Positions 41,096-51,152 of a DNA stretch of 64,000 nucleotides are shown piece by piece. Location of the stretch: NCBI RefSeq assembly GCF_028751545.1, contig NZ_CP071867.1, forward strand, positions 1,895,306-1,959,305, written 5' to 3'. Each line of letters opens with the position of its first letter. Position 1 is the stretch's first letter. Position numbers and translations under genes: made by a program. The notes beneath the pieces are model-generated. The model saw only the letters and a list, made by a program, of their open reading frames with translations. It was not told the DNA's origin and ran no database searches. The stretch comes from Gilliamella sp. B3022 (GTDB lineage Bacteria; Pseudomonadota; Gammaproteobacteria; Enterobacterales; Orbaceae).

Positions 41096-41386
41096 ATGGC
41101 TCGTGTAACTGTTCAAGATGCAGTAGAAAAAATTGGTAATCGCTTTGATCTCGTTTTAGTTGCAGCAAGACGTGCTCGTCAATTACAAATTGAAAATAAA
41201 TCGCCATTAATTCCAGAAGAAAACGACAAAGAGACCGTTATTGCGTTACGTGAAATTGAAGATGGTCTTGTTAACAAACAAATTCTTGATACTGCTGATT
41301 TTCAGGCTCGTCAAGATGAAGAAGCAGAAGTTCGTTCTGCGCTTCATGAATCGATTCTTCTTGATAATACTCCCTCGTACGAATAA
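41096..41386 (+). CDS. rpoZ: RNA polymerase omega subunit
   Basis: A 96-aa protein that helps assemble and stabilise RNA polymerase. The N-terminus [31 protein letters not shown] is nearly invariant in the family, and the acidic C-terminus is typical. AGAGGTAAAA precedes the ATG. It lies 19 bp before spoT, as in E. coli, but gmk is not directly upstream here. Omega is also part of a ppGpp-binding site, fitting its linkage to spoT. Confidence 0.97.
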   Translation: MARVTVQDAVEKIGNRFDLVLVAARRARQLQIENKSPLIPEENDKETVIALREIEDGLVNKQILDTADFQARQDEEAEVRSALHESILLDNTPSYE

Positions 41387-41405
41387 ATTCTGCTGAGAAT
41401 TGCCT

Positions 41406-43514
41406 ATGCAATATTTTGATGGTTTAAAAGAGGTTGTCACATCTTATCTTCCAGCTAAACAAGTTGATATTATTCAAGATGCTTATCTCTTTGCTCAAAA
41501 GGCGCATGATGGGCAATTCCGATGTAGCGGTGAACCTTATATTACCCATCCAGTCGCGGTTGCGACAATTTTAGCCGATATGCGACTGGATTATGAAACA
41601 ATTATCGCTGCACTTTTACATGATACTATCGAAGACACTCCTGTCACCTTTCAAGATATTACGGAAAAATTTGGCAAACACGTTGCTATTTTGGTTGAAG
41701 GTGTTTCTAAATTAGATAAATTAAAATTTCGCAATAGGCAAGAAGCACAAGCTGAAAATTTTCGTAAAATGGTTCTCGCCATGACCGAAGATGTGCGCGT
41801 TATTTTAATTAAACTTGCTGACCGTACGCATAATATGCGAACTCTTGGATCACTAAGACCTGATAAACGTCGTCGCATAGCAAAAGAGACACTAGAAATT
41901 TATGCTCCTTTAGCACATCGTTTGGGTATTCATCATATTAAAACTGAGCTCGAAATATTGGGCTTTACGGCGATGCATCCTAATCGCGCTAAAGTGCTAG
42001 AAAAAGTCGTTGATGTTGCTCGCGGTACCAGAAAAGAACTTATTGAGCAAATATTATCAGAAATTAGAGGGCGTTTAGCCGATGCTCATATTGATGCAGT
42101 AGTGGAAGGATTAGAAAAAAATATTTATGTAATTTATCAGAAAATGCAAATGCGTGAACAGCATTTTCACTCAATTATGGATATTTATATTTTTCGAGTC
42201 GTTGTTAAAGATGTCGATGCCTGCTACCGAGCTCTGGGTTTAGTACATAATTTATATAAACCACGCCTTAATCGATTTAAAGATTATATAGCCATTCCTA
42301 AAGCCAATGGTTACCAATCGTTACACTCATCCTTAATTGGTCCATATGGTACGCCAGTAGAAGTGCAAATACGTACTGAAGATATGGATCAAATGGCTGA
42401 AATGGGGGTAGCTGCTCATTGGGTATATAATGAAAATGATGAGATTACGCATACCACCACTCAAATTAAGGCTCAACGCTGGATGCAGAGTTTATTAGAG
42501 CTGCAACAAAGTGTAGGTAACTCGTTTGAATTTATTGAAAATGTAAAATCGGATCTGTTTCCTAAAGAGATCTATGTTTTTACGCCTAAAGGTCGTATTG
42601 TTCAATTACCTGAAGGTGCAACAGCCGTTGATCTTGCTTATGCAGTACATTCTGATATAGGTCATCAGTGTATTGGCGCACTTGTTGATCGCAAACCTTA
42701 TCCGCTATCCCAACCTCTAAGTAATGGACAAACAGTTGAAATTATTACTTCACCAGAAGCTCGACCTAATGCACGTTGGCTGAGTTTTGTGGTGAGTGCC
42801 AAAGCTAGATCGCGTATTCGGCAAGCGTTGAAATCGTTAAAACGTGAAGATGCCATAGCGCTTGGACGACGATTACTTAATTTAGCACTAGTTAACACAG
42901 GTGGAATTGAAAATCTTTCTAATGAACAGATTAAAAATATTTTGCAAATTACCAAATTACAATCTTTTGATGATGTGTTGGCTGAAATTGGTTTAGGCAA
43001 TATTATGAGTCATTTTATCGCCAACGGGTTGAAGCATAATGAATTATTGCAAGATCATTTCGATTCGAATAAAACATTAGTAATAACTGGAAGTGAAGGT
43101 GTATTACTAACATTTTCAAAATGTTGTCATCCCATCCCTAATGATCCAATTATTGGTCATGTGAGTCCAGAAAAAGGTTTAACCGTACATCATGAATATT
43201 GTCGAAATATAACCGGTTATCAAAATAATCCTGAAAAGTATATTCCTCTTAAATGGGCGACTAATATCGATCAATTTTTTGTTGCTGAAATCTGGGTAGA
43301 TATTCTAAATAATCAAGGGTCATTAGGGCATATACTTTCGATTATTAATGATGAAAAAGCGCATTTACAGTGGCTAAATACGGAAGAAAAAGATCGACAA
43401 ATTTATACTATCATCTTACAAATTGAAGTAAAAAATTCTCAACAACTCAATGAGTTAATGCGTAAATTGTCTTTACAACAAGATGTTGTGAGTGTGATTC
43501 GTAACATCAATTAA
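41406..43514 (+). CDS. spoT: Bifunctional (p)ppGpp synthetase/hydrolase SpoT
   Basis: A 702-aa cytoplasmic enzyme, the same length as E. coli SpoT. The HD hydrolase domain holds SSGEPYITHPVAVA-like residues and LLHDTIEDTP; the synthetase domain holds DYIAIPKANGYQSLH; then the TGS domain (IYVFTPKGRIVQLPEGATAVD), a zinc-finger region (FSKCCHPIPNDPIIGHVS) and a C-terminal ACT domain. The ATG at 41406 fits the homology; an in-frame TTG two codons upstream is unlikely. The usual trmH gene between spoT and recG is absent: recG starts 5 bp later. Confidence 0.96.
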   Translation: MQYFDGLKEVVTSYLPAKQVDIIQDAYLFAQKAHDGQFRCSGEPYITHPVAVATILADMRLDYETIIAALLHDTIEDTPVTFQDITEKFGKHVAILVEGVSKLDKLKFRNRQEAQAENFRKMVLAMTEDVRVILIKLADRTHNMRTLGSLRPDKRRRIAKETLEIYAPLAHRLGIHHIKTELEILGFTAMHPNRAKVLEKVVDVARGTRKELIEQILSEIRGRLADAHIDAVVEGLEKNIYVIYQKMQMREQHFHSIMDIYIFRVVVKDVDACYRALGLVHNLYKPRLNRFKDYIAIPKANGYQSLHSSLIGPYGTPVEVQIRTEDMDQMAEMGVAAHWVYNENDEITHTTTQIKAQRWMQSLLELQQSVGNSFEFIENVKSDLFPKEIYVFTPKGRIVQLPEGATAVDLAYAVHSDIGHQCIGALVDRKPYPLSQPLSNGQTVEIITSPEARPNARWLSFVVSAKARSRIRQALKSLKREDAIALGRRLLNLALVNTGGIENLSNEQIKNILQITKLQSFDDVLAEIGLGNIMSHFIANGLKHNELLQDHFDSNKTLVITGSEGVLLTFSKCCHPIPNDPIIGHVSPEKGLTVHHEYCRNITGYQNNPEKYIPLKWATNIDQFFVAEIWVDILNNQGSLGHILSIINDEKAHLQWLNTEEKDRQIYTIILQIEVKNSQQLNELMRKLSLQQDVVSVIRNIN

Positions 43515-43519
43515 TTATC

Positions 43520-45610
43520 ATGTTAAACCGTTTTTTTAATCATATTCCATTAATTAAATTAAGTGGAGTTGGTGATAGTTTAGAAAAAAAATTTCATGCA
43601 CTTGGAATTGATACCATTCAAGATTTATTATTCCATTTCCCTTTGCGTTATGAAGATCGTACTACATCGTGTGCCATCGGTGATGTGACTGTTGGTAAAC
43701 ATACTACGATCGAAGGTTGCATTATAAAAACTGAAGTGATCTTGAAACGCAAACAAATGTTAGTTTGTCATATTCAGGATGAATCAGGAATAGCAATATT
43801 GAGATTTATGAATTTTAATGCTGGAATAAAAGCGAGTTTGATACAAGGTCAATGGGTAAGAGCCTACGGTGAAATAAAAAGCGGAAAAAATTATCCAGAG
43901 ATTATTCATCCTCAATATAAAGTTAACGCTAACCGTGAGGATATAGCCTTAACTGATGGGAGTCAGGAAAGATATACCCCTATATATTCTACAACATATG
44001 GTTTGACTCAAAATGTGATTCGTAAATTGATTCAATCAGCGTTATTACTGTTAAAACGTAATCCTCCAATTGAAATTTTGCCTAATTATTTATCTAATCA
44101 TTATTTGCCTGCGTTAGATTCATTAACAATCATTCATAATCCGCCAATTGATACCGATATCAATCTATTGGGTACTGGCGAACATCGCGCGATTAAACGA
44201 TTCATTATTGAAGAGTTACTCGCCTATCACTTAAGCATGTTGCTATTAAAAGTCGATAATCAAAAGCATCAAGCCTATGCTATGCGTATTAATCAAAAGT
44301 TTATAACACCTTTTTTAGCTTCATTGCCTTTTAGTCCAACTAATGCCCAGCAACGCGTCGTTAAAGATATTTATACAGATATGGCTAAACCTATTCCAAT
44401 GATGCGTTTAATTCAAGGGGATGTGGGTTCAGGTAAGACCTTAGTTGCTGCATTGGCGGCATTGAACGCTATAGAAAATCATCAACAAGTTGTCTTAATG
44501 GCGCCGACAGAAATATTAGCAGAGCAGCACTATAACAATTTCAAACAATGGTTTGAACCACTTGGTATAAAAGTGGATTGGCTATCTGGACGCTTAACTG
44601 CAAAAAATAAAAAGCAGCGTTATGAAAGTGTACAAAATGGTGATATCACTATGTTAATCGGTACACATGCTGTTTTTGTTGATAAGGTGGAATTTGCCTC
44701 TCTAGGCTTGGTGATTATAGATGAGCAGCACCGATTTGGTGTTAATCAGCGATTAACATTATGGGAAAAAGGAATAAAAGAAGGTATGCATCCTCATCAA
44801 CTAATTATGACCGCAACACCCATACCTAGAACACTGGCAATGACAGTATATGCGGATTTAGACGTCTCGGTGATTGATGAGTTACCGCCTGGGCGTACGC
44901 CTGTTACGACAGTTGTTATTCCTAATTCTCGCCGAGAAGAGATTATCGAAAGAGTGCATCAAGCTTGTTTAAGTGCTCGACAAGTCTATTGGGTCTGTAC
45001 GTTAGTTGAAGAGTCAGAAATTCTAGACGCTCAAGCTGCGGAAATGTTAGTTGAAGAATTGGGTGAACGATTACCAAGCTTGTCGATTGCCTTAATACAT
45101 GGCAAAATGAAATCAGATGACAAACAATTGGTCATGCAAAACTTTAAAGCAGGTAACATTCAACTTCTAGTTGCAACGACGGTAATTGAAGTTGGTGTTG
45201 ATGTACCCAATGCGAGTTTGATGATTATTGAAAATGCTGAACGACTCGGGTTAGCTCAATTACACCAATTACGTGGACGAGTTGGTCGAGGTAGTGCAGT
45301 TTCTTATTGTGTTTTAATGTACCAAGCTCCGCTCAGTAAAGTGGCTCAAGCAAGAATGAAAGTCATGCGTGAAAGCAATGATGGATTTGTAATTGCCCAA
45401 AAAGATCTCGAAATTCGTGGCAGTGGTGAAATTTTGGGGACTCGGCAAATGGGTGTGGCAAACTTCAAAATTGTTGATTTAATCCGTGATCAACATCTGA
45501 TTAGTGAAATACAAAAAATATCTCACTCTTTACAACAAAACTATCCACAAGTTGCTCAGCAATTGATAGCTTGTTGGCTTCCTGACCGTCAAAAATATAT
45601 TAATGCTTAG
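43520..45610 (+). CDS. recG: ATP-dependent DNA helicase RecG
   Basis: A 696-aa superfamily 2 helicase that remodels stalled forks and Holliday junctions. An N-terminal wedge/OB domain (about 60-160) is followed by helicase motifs: Q-region FSPTNAQQRVVKDI, Walker A GDVGSGKT, motif Ia MAPTEILAEQH, DEQH box with HRFG, motif III MTATPIPRTLAMT, and motifs V/VI VATTVIEVGVDVPNAS and QLHQLRGRVGRG. It directly follows spoT and ends the operon. Confidence 0.96.
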   Translation: MLNRFFNHIPLIKLSGVGDSLEKKFHALGIDTIQDLLFHFPLRYEDRTTSCAIGDVTVGKHTTIEGCIIKTEVILKRKQMLVCHIQDESGIAILRFMNFNAGIKASLIQGQWVRAYGEIKSGKNYPEIIHPQYKVNANREDIALTDGSQERYTPIYSTTYGLTQNVIRKLIQSALLLLKRNPPIEILPNYLSNHYLPALDSLTIIHNPPIDTDINLLGTGEHRAIKRFIIEELLAYHLSMLLLKVDNQKHQAYAMRINQKFITPFLASLPFSPTNAQQRVVKDIYTDMAKPIPMMRLIQGDVGSGKTLVAALAALNAIENHQQVVLMAPTEILAEQHYNNFKQWFEPLGIKVDWLSGRLTAKNKKQRYESVQNGDITMLIGTHAVFVDKVEFASLGLVIIDEQHRFGVNQRLTLWEKGIKEGMHPHQLIMTATPIPRTLAMTVYADLDVSVIDELPPGRTPVTTVVIPNSRREEIIERVHQACLSARQVYWVCTLVEESEILDAQAAEMLVEELGERLPSLSIALIHGKMKSDDKQLVMQNFKAGNIQLLVATTVIEVGVDVPNASLMIIENAERLGLAQLHQLRGRVGRGSAVSYCVLMYQAPLSKVAQARMKVMRESNDGFVIAQKDLEIRGSGEILGTRQMGVANFKIVDLIRDQHLISEIQKISHSLQQNYPQVAQQLIACWLPDRQKYINA

Positions 45611-45706
45611 AGCTAATCGATTGATTATTTTATAACAGAATAAATTGATTTAAAAAATCACTCTAGTATGGTTGGTCTCTTCCATGAACCATTTTTTATC
45701 GATTTC

Positions 45707-45755
45707 TTTGTAAAAAAGTTTCAGGTTACACCTACGTTTCAGTAAACACGACCAG
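45707..45755. repeat. Intergenic direct repeat, copy 1
   Basis: A 40-bp core beginning TTTGTAAAAAAGTTTCAG and containing CCTACGTTTCAG, ending near GACCAG. It matches copy 2 with two mismatches in the core and a small indel in the tail. Each copy carries GTTTCAG twice in the same orientation. Confidence 0.75.
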
Positions 45756-45856
45756 AACAATAATATGAGGTTATAATAATCTAACACTCAATGCCTACAT
45801 ATATCAGAAAAATCAGACACAGTAATCGCTCTCGTTTCTTGAGAAATAAAAATTGT

Positions 45857-45906
45857 TTTGTAAAAAAGTTTCAGATTATACCTACGTTTCAGTAAAAATT
45901 GACCAG
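45857..45906. repeat. Intergenic direct repeat, copy 2
   Basis: Second copy of the element, 150 bp downstream of copy 1 in the same orientation, differing at two core positions (G to A and C to T). The two may be insertion-sequence end remnants or a genome-wide intergenic repeat. Confidence 0.75.
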
Positions 45907-46043
45907 TAAAAGGATAGTTAGTTCATTAAGGAATAAAATGTAATTTATAGAAATAATTGAATATTGCAAGATAACTCAATAAAAGTAAACAAATGAATAA
46001 TATTAATATCAAAGTTATATATAACGATTTGATTATTTATGCT

Positions 46044-46071
46044 TTGCACGGATATGGCTATCGTGTAATAT
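46044..46071 (+). promoter_or_regulatory. Candidate sigma-70 promoter of lptM-lysA
   Basis: TTGCAC, 16-bp spacer, TAATAT. The start of transcription would fall near 46078, about 30 bp before the lptM ATG. Predicted by eye only. Confidence 0.5.
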
Positions 46072-46109
46072 AGTCGGCATCCTAAAAATGAAATAATTGT
46101 GAATGTTCT

Positions 46110-46250
46110 ATGAAATCATCAATAAAACTACTTTCTATACTTTTAGTTACATTGACATTATTGGGGTGTGGACTGAAAGGACCTCTTTATATTCCTGCTG
46201 AGACGTCAACAATATCAATGGATTCGTATTCACTTAACCAAACAGTTTAA
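46110..46250 (+). CDS. lptM: Small lipoprotein LptM (YifL)
   Basis: A 46-aa lipoprotein. A signal peptide is followed by the lipobox LLGC and then GLKGPLYIP, the near-invariant N-terminus of mature LptM/YifL. LptM stabilises the LptDE lipopolysaccharide translocon and promotes LptD disulfide formation. The E. coli protein is 67 aa, so the variable tail is much shorter here. In E. coli the gene lies between cyaY and dapF; here it is directly before lysA (11 bp), while cyaY has moved beside uvrD. Confidence 0.88.
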   Translation: MKSSIKLLSILLVTLTLLGCGLKGPLYIPAETSTISMDSYSLNQTV

Positions 46251-46261
46251 CGGAATAGATT

Positions 46262-47512
46262 ATGGATTTTCTACATTATAAAAGAGGTCAATTGTTTGCT
46301 AATAAAATTGCAATATCTGATTTAGCTGAACAGTACGGTACACCACTCTATGTTTATTCAGCCAATTATATTACTAAACAGTTTCTGGCTTATCAGCAAG
46401 CTCTAATGGATACTAACCATTTAATCTGTTATGCAGTTAAAGCTAACAGTAATTTATCAGTATTAAATCAATTGGCAAATTTAGGAGCTGGGTTTGATAT
46501 TGTGTCTCAAGGTGAATTGGAACGAGTGCTAAAGGCAGGAGCGGATGCGAGCAAAGTTGTCTTTTCTGGTGTAGCAAAATCCATTGTAGAAATTGAGCGC
46601 GCACTGACAGTTGGTATCAAATGTTTCAATGTTGAGTCAGAATCAGAGCTTTATCGAATTAATGATGTTGCTAAAAGATTAAATAAAATTGCGACAATTT
46701 CGTTAAGAATTAATCCTGATGTTAATGCAAAAACTCACCCTTACATTTCAACAGGATTACGTGAAAATAAATTTGGTATTAGTTATCAATTAGCATTAGA
46801 TGTATATCGTAAAGCCAAATCATTAGCAAATATCAAAATAGCAGGCATTGACTGTCATATCGGCTCTCAGTTAACGGAATTGTCACCTTTTCTTGATGCT
46901 GCCGATCGTATTGTGGCACTAATCGATGAATTAAAAACTAATGACATCAGTATTGATCATATTGATTTAGGAGGCGGTTTGGGAGTTTGTTATAATGATG
47001 AACAACCTATATCACCTTCACTGCTTGTTACTGAGTTGAAAAAGAAATTTGCAAAATACGTTAATGTTGAACTTCTATTTGAACCCGGTCGGTGCATTGT
47101 TGCTAACGCAGGACTATTAATCACGAAAGTTGAATATACTAAGCATCAAGATGGTAATCATTTTGCAATTGTGGATGCAGGTATGAACGATTTAATTAGA
47201 CCAGCGCTATATCAAGCTTGGATGCGAGTTTTACCAGAAAAAGAACCGAAACTAACAGATGAAACCTTGATATATAATGTTGTTGGCCCAATTTGTGAAT
47301 CAAGTGATGTATTGGCATATCAACGTGAGCTTTCGGTTCAACAAGATGATTTATTAGTGGTTTGTAGTGCTGGCGCTTATGGATTTAGTATGGCATCCAA
47401 CTATAACAGTCACCCAAGACCAGCAGAGGTGATGTTAATTGGCGAGCAGCAACATAAACTCATTCGTCAGCGAGAGTCGTTTGATGATTTATGGCGAGGT
47501 GAATTCCTATAA
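46262..47512 (+). CDS. lysA: Diaminopimelate decarboxylase
   Basis: A 416-aa fold-type III PLP enzyme making L-lysine from meso-diaminopimelate. The PLP lysine is Lys60 in CYAVKANSN. Also present: SGVAKS, HIGSQLTEL, the phosphate-binding DLGGGLGVCY, FEPGR, and the C-terminal GPICESSDVLAY with GAYGFSMASNYNSHPRPAEV. Length is typical of the lptM-linked proteobacterial enzyme. It is followed 124 bp later by dapF, so the last two steps of the pathway are clustered. Confidence 0.95.
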   Translation: MDFLHYKRGQLFANKIAISDLAEQYGTPLYVYSANYITKQFLAYQQALMDTNHLICYAVKANSNLSVLNQLANLGAGFDIVSQGELERVLKAGADASKVVFSGVAKSIVEIERALTVGIKCFNVESESELYRINDVAKRLNKIATISLRINPDVNAKTHPYISTGLRENKFGISYQLALDVYRKAKSLANIKIAGIDCHIGSQLTELSPFLDAADRIVALIDELKTNDISIDHIDLGGGLGVCYNDEQPISPSLLVTELKKKFAKYVNVELLFEPGRCIVANAGLLITKVEYTKHQDGNHFAIVDAGMNDLIRPALYQAWMRVLPEKEPKLTDETLIYNVVGPICESSDVLAYQRELSVQQDDLLVVCSAGAYGFSMASNYNSHPRPAEVMLIGEQQHKLIRQRESFDDLWRGEFL

Positions 47513-47636
47513 TAAATAATATTGCTGATTATGTGAGAACTTAGGCGGGTTTTCATACATCAGACAGTGTGATGTGCTTATCAGATAATATAACGCAATA
47601 GACAATTATGTTTTTTTCAATAGAAGGTAGAAATAG

Positions 47637-48461
47637 ATGAACTTTTCAAAAATGCATGGACTCGGAAATGATTTTATGGTCATTGATGCGGTAACCCAAA
47701 ATGTTCATCTTTCGACTGAAATGATCAAACGTCTTGCTAATAGATATACTGGAGTAGGTTTTGATCAACTTTTGATTGTTGAGCCTCCTTTTGCTCCAGA
47801 TACCGATTTTCATTATCGAATTTTTAATGCTGATGGTAGTGAAGTTCAGCAGTGTGGAAATGGAGCACGTTGCTTTGCACGTTTTGTTCGTTTGAAAGGT
47901 TTGACCAAAAAACGCACATTAAAAGTTAGCACGATGAAAGGGAATATTGTATTGACTGTCAACGACGATGAGACGGTAAGAGTCAATATGGGACAACCTA
48001 TTTTTGAGCCGAATAAAGTACCTTTTAAAGCAATTAAAGAAGAGAAAACTTACATCATTCGTGCTCAAGAACGCACAATATTATGTGGCGTTGCTTCAAT
48101 TGGTAATCCACATTGTGTTTTACAAGTAGATAATATTCTTACCGCGGAAGTGGAACAATTAGGTCCATTATTGGAACAGCATGAACGGTTTCCGGAGCGA
48201 GCTAATATTGGTTTTATGCATATTATCGATCGCAATAATATAAATTTACGTGTATTTGAACGTGGTGTTGGTGAAACGCAAGCTTGTGGTACTGGAGCAT
48301 GTGCCGCTGTTGCTGTTGGTATTAATCAAGGATTACTTAACAGCAAAGTCAAAGTAAACCTACCTGGTGGTAAGTTATTAATCGAATGGCAAGGTACAAA
48401 TAAACCTCTTTATATGACAGGACCTGCTACGCATGTTTATGATGGATTTATTGCGATGTAA
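47637..48461 (+). CDS. dapF: Diaminopimelate epimerase
   Basis: A 274-aa PLP-independent racemase turning LL- into meso-diaminopimelate. The catalytic cysteine pair is visible: Cys73 in [13 protein letters not shown] and the second in [16 protein letters not shown]. The start [17 protein letters not shown] is the family hallmark. AAGGTAGAAAT precedes the ATG. It lies downstream of lysA and upstream of yigA-xerC, the latter order as in E. coli. Confidence 0.96.
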   Translation: MNFSKMHGLGNDFMVIDAVTQNVHLSTEMIKRLANRYTGVGFDQLLIVEPPFAPDTDFHYRIFNADGSEVQQCGNGARCFARFVRLKGLTKKRTLKVSTMKGNIVLTVNDDETVRVNMGQPIFEPNKVPFKAIKEEKTYIIRAQERTILCGVASIGNPHCVLQVDNILTAEVEQLGPLLEQHERFPERANIGFMHIIDRNNINLRVFERGVGETQACGTGACAAVAVGINQGLLNSKVKVNLPGGKLLIEWQGTNKPLYMTGPATHVYDGFIAM

Positions 48462-48594
48462 ATTTTGTTTGACAATAAAGTAGATAAATAACATTTCATT
48501 CTTTGTTAATAAATTAGTTAAAAATATATAACTCCATTAATTTTAACTGATTTTTTAGCCTAGTGTGTCTTATCGGTTATAACAGAGATTCAGA

Positions 48595-49329
48595 ATGGTT
48601 GCTAAAACATCACAATCTTATAAAGCAAAAAATACAAAACCAACAACTCGTAAAATGAAATTGAATGATGAGATTGTTAGTCAATATTTGCTCGATAATC
48701 CAGATTTTTTTATCAGAAACGCAAGTCGTATTGAAAATATGCGTATTCCACATCCAATCAGGGGTGGAATTTCACTACCTGAATGGCAAATGGCAAGACA
48801 GCGTAATAAAATTAGTCATCTTAAGGATGAAATAACCTTATTAATGGAATACGCGCGTTCTAATGAATTACTTTTTAATCAGTTTATGGATCTACAATGT
48901 CAGATAATTAAAGCCAATGATCTTGATGAACTGGTACAGATATTAAAAAATTGGGCAAAATCGTTGGGTCTTAATGGTGCATACTTATACCTTTTTGATG
49001 ACAAATGGTTAATCAATGCCCCTTCAAAATATCAACATTTTGCTTTGAATAGTTCAGGTTTTGATTTTATTCGAGTTAGACATCTACAATACAGTAATCA
49101 ATATCTTGGTATCTTAAATACCACCGAATTAGATTTTTTATTATCTCAACATAATTATGTTGGTTCTGTTGCGTTATCCTTATTAGGACAATTTGGTGAT
49201 TTGGGGATCTTAATGTTTACCAGCTCCAATCCGAATCATTATCAGGAAAGACAAGGTACTTTATTATTAGAAAAAGTGAGTCAATTATTACCTATATTAA
49301 TTGGAAAATGGGTTATGCGAAAAAAATAA
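48595..49329 (+). CDS. yigA: DUF484 protein YigA
   Basis: A 244-aa soluble protein of the DUF484 family, predicted GAF-like. The N-terminus has VSQYLLDNPDFFIRNASRIENMRIPHP and GGISLPEWQMARQRNKISHLKDEI, the best-conserved part of the family, followed by a helical linker and a GAF-like C-terminal domain. Molecular role is not established. It sits between dapF and xerC as in E. coli, 8 bp before xerC, so it is co-transcribed with it. Confidence 0.88.
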   Translation: MVAKTSQSYKAKNTKPTTRKMKLNDEIVSQYLLDNPDFFIRNASRIENMRIPHPIRGGISLPEWQMARQRNKISHLKDEITLLMEYARSNELLFNQFMDLQCQIIKANDLDELVQILKNWAKSLGLNGAYLYLFDDKWLINAPSKYQHFALNSSGFDFIRVRHLQYSNQYLGILNTTELDFLLSQHNYVGSVALSLLGQFGDLGILMFTSSNPNHYQERQGTLLLEKVSQLLPILIGKWVMRKK

Positions 49330-49337
49330 GGTAAGTT

Positions 49338-50261
49338 ATGGTTCAATCCTCTCAAAATAATCGTTGTTTATTAACTGAACCGGTTGAGCGTTTTTTAAAT
49401 TATTTAAAATCGGAAAAACAGCTTAGCCTAAATACTCAAGTTAATTATCGACGTCAACTTTTTGCGCTTATAGCCATCGCAGAAGAAGTGGGAATTACTC
49501 AATGGCAAGATGTAGACTCATCGGCAGTTAGATTATTAATTAGTCATAGTAAACGAACGGGTTTACAGGCAAGAAGTTTATCATTAAGGCTATCGGCATT
49601 GCGCAGTTTTTGTGATTGGTTAATTAAAAATCAAGATATTAATGCCAATCCTGCCCGTGGGGTGTTAAATCCTAAATTGGGGCATCATCTCCCTAAAAAT
49701 ATTGATATTGATGAAATTAATCAATTGCTCGATATTGAATATAATGATCCTCTTTCCGTACGTGACAGAGCTATGCTTGAACTTATGTATGGTTCAGGTT
49801 TACGATTGTCTGAATTAGTCAATCTTAATTGCCGTGAATTGAATTTGAATGAGGGTGAAGTTCGCGTAATGGGGAAGGGAAATAAAGAGCGAAAATTGCC
49901 ATTAGGTTATGAGTCTATTAAATGGATTAATCATTGGTTATCACTGCGTGATTTTTTAGAGCCGCAGGATGATGCGTTATTTATCTCCAAATTAGGTAAA
50001 CGCATTTCACCCCGTAATGTTGAAAAAAGATTTGCACAGTGGGGCGTTAGACGCGGATTGTCTGTTCATGTCCATCCGCATAAATTACGACATTCGTTTG
50101 CCACACACATGTTAGAATCAAGTGGAGATTTGCGAGCCGTACAAGAGTTGTTAGGTCATGCAGATTTATCAACCACTCAAGTTTATACTCATTTAGATTT
50201 TTCACATCTGTCTGAAGTTTATGATTCAGCCCATCCAAGAGCGAGAAGAGGAAACAAGTAA
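49338..50261 (+). CDS. xerC: Tyrosine recombinase XerC
   Basis: A 307-aa site-specific recombinase that works with XerD at dif to resolve chromosome dimers. A SAM-like N-terminal domain (about 15-100) precedes the catalytic domain, in which the six active residues are visible: Arg156 (GLRLSEL), Lys180 (GKGNKERKL), His248 and Arg251 (HPHKLRHSF), His274 (LLGHADL) and Tyr283 (VYTH). Its stop overlaps the yigB ATG by one base. Confidence 0.95.
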   Translation: MVQSSQNNRCLLTEPVERFLNYLKSEKQLSLNTQVNYRRQLFALIAIAEEVGITQWQDVDSSAVRLLISHSKRTGLQARSLSLRLSALRSFCDWLIKNQDINANPARGVLNPKLGHHLPKNIDIDEINQLLDIEYNDPLSVRDRAMLELMYGSGLRLSELVNLNCRELNLNEGEVRVMGKGNKERKLPLGYESIKWINHWLSLRDFLEPQDDALFISKLGKRISPRNVEKRFAQWGVRRGLSVHVHPHKLRHSFATHMLESSGDLRAVQELLGHADLSTTQVYTHLDFSHLSEVYDSAHPRARRGNK

Positions 50262-50973
50262 TGCACATTTATCGTTCAATAAACAAAATTAAGGCAATCA
50301 CTTTCGATCTTGATGATACGTTGTACGACAACAGTGACATTGTAGAAAAATCCGAAGAGGAAATTGTTAAATATTTGCAGCGTTATGAAGGGTTACATCA
50401 TTTAACTGTATCCGAACTGCATTTAGAAAAAAAACGGTGCAGGCTGCGCAACGAGAGATTTATCACGATGTTGTGGCCTGGCGAATGGAAACTATTAAAT
50501 CATTGTTAAATAAAGCAAAGATTTCTCCAGAAAATATGGTAAACATTATTAACGAAACAATGGATATGTTTAATTTTTGGCGTCATAAAATGCATGTTTC
50601 ACCGTCCACTCACACCTTATTAACGAAATTAGCAACCATAGTCCCTTTAGCGGTGATTACTAATGGTAATGTTGATATTGATAAAATTGGATTAAGAGAT
50701 TATTTTCAATTTTCATTACGTGGGGGAGCCGATGGGCGCTCAAAGCCTTTTCCAGAAATTTTTGAATTAGCAGTTAACAAATTAGCCGTACCGGCAGGTA
50801 ATATATTACATGTCGGTGATAATTTGATAACGGATGTCAATGGTGCGATTAATAATGGTTTGTTAGCGTGTTGGATAAACATTATGAATCAGGACATTTT
50901 TCATCTTGCTGATGCTCGATGTTTACCCCATATTGAGATTAGTCAATTGCTTGAATTAGAGAATCTGTTATAA
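50261..50973 (+). pseudogene. yigB: HAD phosphatase YigB, frameshifted in an A8 tract
   Basis: HAD-superfamily FMN/sugar phosphatase related to E. coli YigB. The first frame (from 50261) gives the DxDxT nucleophile motif AITFDLDDTLYDN and runs to HLEKK. The rest is in another frame: TVQAAQREIYHDVVAWR through VITNGNVDI, GRSKPFPEIFELA and ILHVGDNLITDV to 50973. The frames join at the run of eight A at 50427-50434, where one more A would restore a full-length protein. Possible readings are a real mutation, RNA polymerase slippage on the A-run, or a sequencing indel. Coupled to xerC by a one-base stop/start overlap. Confidence 0.88.
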
Positions 50974-51152
50974 TTTTGTAAATATCTGTATAAATAGACA
51001 GTGAAGCTAAGAGTGATTTACATTTAACTCAAAGCCTATCTTATTTGCTTACAGTCAATTAACTATATTTAGAAACACAATGAACATATTTGTAATGCTT
51101 ATGAAATTGAAACCAATTTGTATTTGTTCTAACCAAGATAGGTTTAAATATA

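Larger units (their letters stand above)
45611..46043. other. Intergenic region after recG with a duplicated element
   Basis: No open frame of note. The main feature is a near-perfect direct repeat (listed separately). The remainder is AT-rich and leads into the lptM promoter. No tRNA or terminator of good quality was seen directly after recG. Confidence 0.5.

Noticed and set aside
45707-45906. CRISPR array
   Set aside because: Only two copies, unequal internal structure and a spacing of about 110 bp; no cas genes nearby.
50047-50268. 73-codon minus-strand frame inside xerC
   Set aside because: Antisense shadow across the catalytic domain of xerC.
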